Of a DNA stretch of 64,000 nt, positions 60,303-64,000 are shown one piece after another. The position numbers and the translations under genes are program-made. The DNA lies in contig AP031358.1 in assembly GCA_037833965.1 (NCBI GenBank), positions 16,438,001 to 16,502,000 on the forward strand, in the 5' to 3' direction. Source of the stretch: Marchantia polymorpha subsp. ruderalis. Its lineage: Eukaryota; Streptophyta; Marchantiopsida; Marchantiales; Marchantiaceae. Numbering within the stretch: position 1 is the stretch's first letter; each line of letters opens with the position of its first letter. A model generated the notes under the pieces. It searched no databases. It had not been told where the DNA came from and was given only the letters and a program-made list of their open reading frames with translations.

Positions 60303-60790
60303 GAGCGAGCGTGCGTTCGCTCCTTCCTTGCTTCCTTCGTTCGTTTCCTGTTCCCGCAGAAGACGAGGACGAGCGAGGGCCGGGCCGCGGGCAGGCACGG
60401 ACGACGGGGTCGCGCTCTCCTCTCTTGGGTCCTACGCGTGGGAGCGACGTCCTCGCGGCCCGGCCACGTGTCGTCCCTGCAGCCCCGCTGGCCCGCCTTC
60501 GATCTGACTCGTCATGGATCTGGATTTCCAGTCTACGGTCTCCCCCACCGGCACCCGCTTCTCTACTTCCGTCGCCGGCAAGGCGAATTTCGCGACATGC
60601 CCCCCTTCCTCTTTCTTTCCGCTGGTTTTATTTCCTCTTTGATTTATTTTTCGTTTTTTGGAGGCAATTGTCGATTTTCCATTTTTCCAGCTCGAGGCTC
60701 GTCGAGCAGAAGGAAGGTGATCCCACATCTCGAAGGTTTGCGGATCGTGTGGATTTTTTTCGGGGCCCGAGTGATTTAGCAGCTATGGTT

Positions 60791-63700
60791 GGTCTCTCTC
60801 AAAAGTAATCAAATAATCGTCGACAGGACCGAACTATCCGATCCCTTCAGCTGTTTATCCGTCTCCGGGAAGTGGAACTCTTCGTCGTATATGGAATAAA
60901 TGGGGAGAAAATAGCTCTGTGTACATCCGACCCCTTGTTCAAGTTTTGATGAAATCCGAGAAATTGAAGAGTATAGGATGATGCTTTCTTTGACTTTGTT
61001 GTGGAGCACGAATGTTACTGTGGCAGCTGAACATCCGTCAGCTTTGTTTTCATCTTCATTTCATTCACTGGCTTGATTGCGTTTCGGTGGCTCGCCGAGA
61101 GCTCATTGGAAAGGCTTGCCTGTTTGCGATTTCGTCTATCTGAATCAAGACTTCTCGTTCCGGTGGCATCAGTGAATGTCCGAGCACCGTTATCTCATCG
61201 TCTTTGAAACGTCGAGCCAGAATGGCTCACTGGAAGTTATGGTGCGTGAGTGACGTAGTTGCTGGCAGCAGGCTTGAGACAGCGGTTCAAGATGGTCTAA
61301 TTTCATTTTCTTTTGTCTCAGTACTCATCTAAATAAGATTACCCAGCGTTTCCTTCTAACCAGAGACTCTAAGTACCTTTCATGATGAACCACATGCATT
61401 ACCCCAAACCATGGGTCTCCTGTAGAATTTGTGGGTTTCGCATGGCATTCCAGTTAGAAATATGTTGTTGACGAACATCCTGAACATGGTTTCCAGTTTC
61501 GAAGAATAGCTTAATTTTACGGAAAATTTGTGTTTTTCTACTGTCCTCTACGTTATATGTTTTTCATTTTTTATTTCTATTTTACCTCCATATTATGGAT
61601 AATTTATGCTGGCGTAACCAAGAGCGGTAAACAGAGTCTACGACAACTAGCTGCTGATACCGAACACTGACTTTTAGTCTAGGTTCGTAACGCAACGTCA
61701 ATGGTAATGTTAAGGACTCGTCGTTTGCGTCACGAAGCTCCCTAAGGCTTGAAATCTCGTGCGAGATGACCAGCATCTCGCAAGGAGAAGATAACCAGAC
61801 AGGTTTGATAATGTTGCTTAATAAGAGCATGGCAGGAACAGATTGCAGAGGAGAAGCGGCGCGTTTTCGGAGAGGAGCAGGAAGGACAACTGAAACTAGG
61901 CAAATCTTCTTCCGCTTCTTCGTAACCACAAACTTCTGGCATAAGCTTTGGCAAAATGAAGATGTCATTTTGGAGGCATGGACTTATGCACATCAGAAAT
62001 CTTTTAACTATTTTAAAGTGGACACTGAATTTCCAAAGATATTATTCAGGGAGGTTAATAACTTGAACCACCAACTGCCAAAACACACAAACATCAAGCG
62101 GTCCAAATTTGAGTATCTCCTATCCAATATGAGTCTCCCATAGATCATCCCATAACACATTCATTTTTTAAATCACTTATCAACAAGATCAGTGTTATGA
62201 CACTTCCCACAGCGTGCTCACACTTTGAGGGTAAAACAAGTGTTGCCGCTACAGACTAGATGAAAACTTGAGCCAGTTTTCCAGTTCACGTCATCCCCAA
62301 CACCTCTCATAAATAAACATGAACACCTCCAGATCACACTCCCGACTAATTTTATCGAATATTGGGTGTTTGTAATGCTTGCATAGTTATAGAATTAAAA
62401 ATTAATTTATTACATTTAAATAAGTAGAAAAAATTCATAAATAATGCAGATATTCTCGAACATTATTCTCCAACAAGGAGAAAAAAAAATCAAATTAAAC
62501 TCCTGCTTCACTCCCGACTCACTTTCGACAAATGCAAAGCTAATAGAATCCAACAAGCGAAACCATGAACCCTATTTGGTGGAATTTCACGACGATAAAT
62601 CACTACTCACCCCGCTTTCACAATGGACTGAGAAGCACAATCTCATCCGTCCAGGAAGAGACTGAAACAAGCGGAGCTGATATTCACGTTAGGAGATTTT
62701 CGTAGCAGAGAAGAAATGAAGAGGGACAGAGTGCAGGAAATTACTTGACGAGGAAAGTGTACCTGCGGTAAGTTGTCGATGGAGGAAAAACAACAACAAA
62801 TGCCACCGGAGAGTTTCAGACGAAGGACGGACACAGGAAAGCTGTGCACAGTGCACGACTATACAGGAATGTGAGTGTGAACGGACAGAGTAGAAACAAA
62901 AGAGAAGTAAAGAGAGATTGCCGAGAAGGGAAATTCCTCCGCCCATTTAGCCGAGCGCCTCGTTCTCTCGGCTATCTGACCTTCGTTCGTGCTCGCTCTT
63001 CTCCTTTCCTTCGTGTTGAGGAAAGGTGTGTCCTGTCGAGGCTGGATGGTGAAGGGTGTGTGTCTAAATTGCGTATGACGACATGTCAAGCAACAACTCG
63101 GTACGTCATGTTATGCCTCACTAAATTATTACTTTTCCCTGAAGACATGGCGAATGATTATGCAATCGTCTTTATTGCTACAAGTAAGTCTGTAGATTGA
63201 GGACTTAGGGGTGTGTGGGTCCTTGGCTCGCTTACGCAAATCAAGTACTATATTATATCATGTAATTCCTAATAACGCCCTCGTTTGAAATACACAAATC
63301 TGGCTTTTCAGAATTCTGATCGACATAACAGGTGAAATATATATTGCTGAGGAAATAAACATTACGTGCCATGATTTTATTTCAACAGATGTACGATATC
63401 ATTATTTATCGACTAGTCACATACTCTCATAATCATGTCATTACTCCATCTATGCAGAACCTATGCAGCAGTTGAGTTAGGCTTGAAGTGAAAATCACAT
63501 GTTAGACTATTATTTCAACTGATTCATTTTCATATCGCAGGCTTTAGAAAGAAGTGTAGATTTCTTTGTTTCGTTCACAACCGACACGATGATGCTACTG
63601 TGAAACACCGTGTGCTCCTTGTTAGCAGAAGTTGTCGCTTGTTTTGCTTACTGGTTGTAAGCACTGCTCCACAGTAGCCTCGATCACAACTCAACTGAGA

Positions 63701-64000
63701 CCACCATATTCCACAAGGGAGATACTGGCATACTTCAAGGCGACAGATTACGACATATGATGTGGAGGATTGCGGTGGGTTATGAATCATAACTTATGAT
63801 GCCAAAATGAGTTTCTCTTCAATTTTTTTGAAGGTGCTTTTAATTCTTAAGTTAGTGCTTCTTTGAAATCACTTTTCTTGATGATTATTTATTTTTATTC
63901 ATATTTTTTTTAATGGATCGTGTTGTTCAATGATATATAATTTTCTATTGAAATGTTATCGAACCCAGTAACATTTTATATTGAATACTTGACGGGATTT
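60791..64000. other. No supported gene
   Basis: The longest frame is plus 61766-62143 (125 codons), overlapped by minus-strand frames of similar length; none shows a recognisable domain. The sequence becomes AT-rich toward the window end. Confidence 0.5.

Larger units (their letters stand above)
59752..60790. promoter_or_regulatory. Likely bidirectional leader/promoter region
   Basis: The left part is the C/T-rich 5' leader of the EF-hand gene as read on the plus strand. The right part (60300-60790) is G/C- then T-rich leader-like sequence without a domain-bearing ORF, although three plus-strand frames stay open for 76-175 codons. A plus-strand transcript starting here with its coding exons beyond recognition or outside the window is possible. 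Confidence 0.35.

Noticed and set aside
60281..60808. Overlapping plus-strand ORFs of 76-175 codons in leader-like DNA
   Set aside because: Three frames are open at once in GC-rich sequence, so openness is compositional; no domain is visible.

Overview
The window is nuclear DNA of a land plant, most likely a bryophyte and probably a Marchantia-like liverwort. The evidence is intron-split genes with GT-AG junctions, a plant-type HOP co-chaperone, a plastid-targeted DUF1997 protein, a plant EF-hand sensor, and at the left edge a repeat-rich coiled-coil ORF of a type I associate from memory (not checked) with Marchantia predicted proteins. Gene density is low and simple repeats, decayed elements and AT-rich islands are common.

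Layout. 1-2641: a repetitive-family ORF cut in two by an in-frame TAG. 3336-7145: a heavily mutated Ty1/Copia retrotransposon with one recognisable LTR. 7146-9990: an AT-rich island. 10438-12970: six-exon DUF1997 gene. 15665-16532: intronless ARL5-type small GTPase gene on the minus strand, followed by a diverged tandem copy of its 3' end. 16.9-17.8 kb: simple-sequence leader-like DNA. 20721-23720: an eight-exon minus-strand gene for a 405-residue protein that I could not assign to a family; it is not visible as one long ORF and was assembled from phase-compatible exons. 27.1-30.8 kb: second AT-rich island. 31.0-35.7 kb: HOP/STI1 gene with a 5'UTR intron. 37434-37850: SWS1-like SWIM zinc-finger gene with a perfect 43-bp tandem duplication ending at its start codon. 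40.8-45.7 kb: only weak ORFs and gene fragments. 49296-51583: five-exon divergent alpha-tubulin gene, minus strand. 57142-59751: four-exon triple-module EF-hand gene, minus strand. No coding gene was recognised from 59.8 kb to the end.

The genes do not form an operon or known cluster. They are independent housekeeping or regulatory genes: Hsp70-Hsp90 client transfer (HOP), Golgi traffic (ARL5), recombination (SWS1), calcium sensing (EF-hand), microtubules (alpha-tubulin) and a plastid protein (DUF1997). The most interesting items are the unassigned eight-exon gene, whose introns hold two perfect foldback repeats, and the divergent alpha-tubulin with a longer luminal loop and a glutamate-poor tail. 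No tRNA, rRNA or CRISPR array was seen. All exon models rest on reading frame and splice consensus only.
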